Below are positions 6,669-8,066 of a stretch of 8,066 nt of DNA, in pieces (positions within the stretch are counted from its first letter, which is position 1; every line of letters begins with the position of its first letter). Source of the DNA: Syntrophaceae bacterium UBA7544 (lineage in GTDB: Bacteria > Desulfobacterota > Syntrophia > Syntrophales > Smithellaceae); NCBI GenBank assembly GCA_002479215.1, contig DLME01000015.1, positions 1-8,066 of the forward strand, read 5' to 3'. Both the position numbers and the translations under genes were made by a program. Under the pieces are notes generated by a model. The model worked only from the letters and a program-made list of their open reading frames with translations, did not search any database and was not told the DNA's origin.

Positions 6669-7112
6669 GTGAAAAAATTAATTAATGCACCCATTGACAT
6701 TAACAATAAGCATCCGTATCATAATAATACAGAGGTGCTGCAATGTGAAATGCTTGGATTATGTCTCTGGGATATAAAAGAAAGTTAAATCATTCCATTG
6801 GGAGGTAATTAGAAAAGCATCGGGAAGTATTGCTGGTAATTATGAACTGCCAAAAGGGCGGTTATTTAATAGGCTGACTACAGCTTAAGAATAAGCAAGC
6901 ATTGCGGCGCTCCTTGCTTTGATATTAGATTCAAGTTCTTTGAGAGATATGCCGGAAAAAGTATTAGACAGGCGAGATTCTGCGATGCCCGTATTGAGTC
7001 TATTCTACTGGATGTTAACAAAACAGAAAACACAGAGTCTTTGTGGTGATTATCACCCGTAAAGACCAAGAATTCAAATGATGGACTCCAGATACAAGAC
7101 AAGACGGCATAG
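6669..7112 (+). pseudogene. Decayed gene of unknown family, frameshifted twice
   Basis: No intact frame, but a consistent broken one. It opens with GTG at 6669 (TAGG five bases upstream): MKKLINAPIDINNKHPYH to GLCLWDIKES, stop 6786. A second frame (6778-6885) continues with FHWEVIRKASGSIAGNYEL and PKGRLFNRLTTA. The first frame resumes (6873-7046) with FKFFERYAGKSIRQARFCD and ARIESILLDVNKTENTESLW. After an in-frame TGA at 7047 it reads LSPVKTKNSNDGLQIQDKTA to TAG at 7110. The two shifts cancel, and a terminator begins 12 bases after the last stop, as expected behind a gene. A promoter lies at 6552-6580. An imperfect hairpin (7037-7066) overlaps the internal stop. The family is not recognised. 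It may be a pseudogene of about 148 codons, a gene carrying sequencing errors, or an RNA of about 570 bases. Confidence 0.45.
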
Positions 7113-7124
7113 GTGGATCTCGTT

Positions 7125-7162
7125 AGCCCCTCTTTAGAAATATACTTCTTTGAGGGGCTTTT
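7125..7162 (+). terminator. Intrinsic terminator behind the decayed gene
   Basis: AGCCCCTC (7125-7132) and GAGGGGCT (7152-7159) form a perfect 8-base stem around a 19-base loop, followed by TTTGTTTG. The T-rich tail is on the plus strand, so it ends rightward transcription coming from 6587-7112. Confidence 0.8.
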
Positions 7163-7283
7163 GTTTGTGAGTATTTTGTTGTGGCACTTGGATCTTATCG
7201 ATTATCAATTAAGATATTTAAACCTAGAGCCTCAATTTACGCCATTTTGTTGGAATAAAGTCATCTATTTGCAACAGCTAATA
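7163..7283. other. AT-rich spacer without recognised content
   Basis: Between the terminator of the decayed gene and the promoter at 7284 there is AT-rich sequence with no supportable gene and no hairpin with a long stem. An open frame across 7113-7301 includes the terminator itself and is not credible. Confidence 0.5.
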
Positions 7284-7313
7284 TTGTCAAAAACGAAATG
7301 AGTATTATATGAT
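7284..7313 (+). promoter_or_regulatory. Sigma-70-type promoter upstream of the structured leader
   Basis: TTGTCA (7284-7289), an 18-base spacer and TATGAT (7308-7313), each box one base off consensus. The predicted start is near 7320, just before three consecutive hairpins and 179 bases before the radical SAM start codon. Confidence 0.5.
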
Positions 7314-7319
7314 TGATAA

Positions 7320-7452
7320 CATCAAAAAAAGTTCCCCAGCATGTGTGGGGCAAGCATATGTAGAGTTTAATCCCTGAATACGCATGTTAAACTTTTTATG
7401 CTATAGTTTTTTTATGTTGTTGTCGCTAAAATTTATCGTTTAGCGACTTTTT
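7320..7452 (+). ncRNA. Candidate three-hairpin RNA: small RNA or regulatory leader
   Basis: About 130 bases between a promoter and an intrinsic terminator. Stem 1: CCCCA (7334-7338) with TGGGG (7346-7350). Stem 2 is compound: AGCATA (7353-7358) with TATGCT (7397-7402), a 5/3 internal loop, then AGTTTAA (7364-7370) with TTAAACT (7387-7393) around a 16-base loop. Stem 3 is the 9-base terminator stem at 7422-7447 with five T. The terminator lies 46 bases before the ATG of the radical SAM gene, so the RNA may be an attenuating leader or an independent small RNA. It matches no riboswitch class that I recognise. A second promoter element, TGCTATAGT (7399-7407), an extended -10 without a clear -35, lies inside it. 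Confidence 0.45.
7422..7452 (+). terminator. Intrinsic terminator upstream of the second radical SAM gene
   Basis: GTCGCTAAA (7422-7430) and TTTAGCGAC (7439-7447) form a perfect 9-base stem around an 8-base loop, followed by TTTTT (7448-7452). There is no T-run on the other strand, so it acts rightward only. Confidence 0.75.
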
Positions 7453-7498
7453 GCGAGTTCATCATTACTGAAAAAGATCGCGTTGATAAGGGGCATTT

Positions 7499-8066
7499 AT
7501 GGCATTTTCAACAGGAAACAATACATATCGGGAGAACACAGAAAAAATTGCAAAATTATCTTTTGCCGTGGGTGTTTACCGTCCACCGAGCGAGGGTGGG
7601 AGCGCATCACTACTCCTTAGGATTACGGAGAATTGCCCGTGGAATAAATGCACATTTTGCGAAATGTACAAGGGGCAACCCTTTGTGTATCGTAGTGTAG
7701 AAGAAATCAAAGCCGACATCGATACCGTGAAGGCCATCAGCGATGAACTTACGGCCGTCTCCGAGAAAATGGGGCAGGGTGGCCGAGTCACCAGAGAGGT
7801 GGGAATGGCTATTTTACGGGCAGATCCTTCTCTTAATGACAACTATTGCTTCATCACCGTTTTCAACTGGCTCCATTCAGGAGGCAAGACGGCCTTTCTG
7901 CAGGATGCCGACAGCATGATCATGCGGCCGCATGAGATTGTAGAAGTACTCAAGCATCTGCGGGGAACGTTAAAAACACTTACCAGGGTGACCTCCTACA
8001 CCCGTTCCAAGACACTGGCTCAGAGAAAGCTGGAAGAGTTAAAGGATGTCCGGGAAGCAGGACTTG
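7499..8066 (+). CDS. Radical SAM protein with a CX4CX2C cluster motif (partial, runs off the right end)
   Basis: 189 complete codons are present and the frame is still open at the window edge. The ATG at 7499 has AAGGGG five bases upstream. The protein opens MAFSTGNNTYREN and reaches the cluster motif at ENCPWNKCTFCEMYKG: C46, C51, C54, that is CX4CX2C instead of the usual CX3CX2C. Further landmarks are FLQDAD (133-138), expected near the SAM site after the second strand, and TSYTRSKTLAQ starting at 165. ELKDVREAG near the edge normally precedes the IGLES-type strand, so about half of the barrel is missing. No B12 domain precedes the barrel. The substrate is unknown, and the gene is not closely related to the radical SAM gene at 3720-5198. 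A terminator 46 bases before the start suggests leader control. Confidence 0.9.
   Translation, partial: MAFSTGNNTYRENTEKIAKLSFAVGVYRPPSEGGSASLLLRITENCPWNKCTFCEMYKGQPFVYRSVEEIKADIDTVKAISDELTAVSEKMGQGGRVTREVGMAILRADPSLNDNYCFITVFNWLHSGGKTAFLQDADSMIMRPHEIVEVLKHLRGTLKTLTRVTSYTRSKTLAQRKLEELKDVREAGL

Noticed and set aside
6878..7102. Minus-strand open frame of 74 codons
   Set aside because: It is antisense to the decayed plus-strand gene, whose promoter and terminator fit the opposite direction, and it has no ribosome site.
7113..7301. Plus-strand open frame of 62 codons
   Set aside because: Its first part is the terminator hairpin at 7125-7162, and there is no ribosome site.
7331..7355. Resemblance to a type I-E CRISPR repeat (GTTCCCC, then a GTGTGGGG arm)
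   Set aside because: There is only one copy and no second repeat at spacer distance. The same bases form a simple 5-base stem that fits the leader RNA or a weak leftward terminator with seven T.
7576..7842. Minus-strand open frame of 88 codons
   Set aside because: It is antisense to the radical SAM gene, whose cluster motif and ribosome site are clear.

Overview
The window looks like a stretch of chromosome from a free-living Gram-negative bacterium. It is most likely a member of the former Deltaproteobacteria (Desulfobacterota): it has a cytoplasmic multi-PAS histidine kinase of the HisKA_2 type, a response regulator with a decayed HD-GYP output domain, a cobalamin-binding-type radical SAM enzyme, and a CspA-type cold shock gene next to a small Lys/Arg-rich protein. 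This assignment rests on protein style only, not on a marker gene. Genes are of moderate GC and the spacers are AT-rich.

Layout. The left 133 bases hold nothing I can assign. From 3058 down to 134 (minus strand) lies a two-gene signalling operon, kinase first and response regulator second, 21 bases apart. A 661-base spacer (3059-3719) follows, with a symmetric terminator, a 23-base inverted repeat in the kinase leader and an AT-rich hairpin. From 5416 down to 3720 (minus strand) a small exported protein overlaps the start of a B12-type radical SAM enzyme by four bases. From 6313 down to 5580 (minus strand) are a cold shock gene, its terminator, a basic 63-residue protein and a 61-residue single-pass membrane protein.

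The right part (6314-7498) has no intact gene but is not empty. A promoter drives the cold shock gene leftward through a leader of about 170 bases that contains an intrinsic terminator, an attenuator-like arrangement. A divergent promoter heads a decayed plus-strand gene (about 6669-7112), read in two frames with one internal stop and followed 12 bases later by a good terminator. A further plus-strand promoter (7284-7313) is followed by three consecutive hairpins, the last being an intrinsic terminator (7422-7452). This is either a small RNA or the regulatory leader of the next gene, a radical SAM protein that starts at 7499 and runs off the right edge.

How the parts may work together. The kinase and regulator form an evident phosphorelay pair, but the regulator's HD-GYP domain has lost most metal ligands, so it probably does not hydrolyse cyclic di-GMP. 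The exported peptide and the B12 radical SAM enzyme are translationally coupled and probably share a task that the sequence does not reveal. The most unusual content is in the RNA layer: two genes are preceded by promoter-hairpin-terminator leaders within about 1.1 kb.
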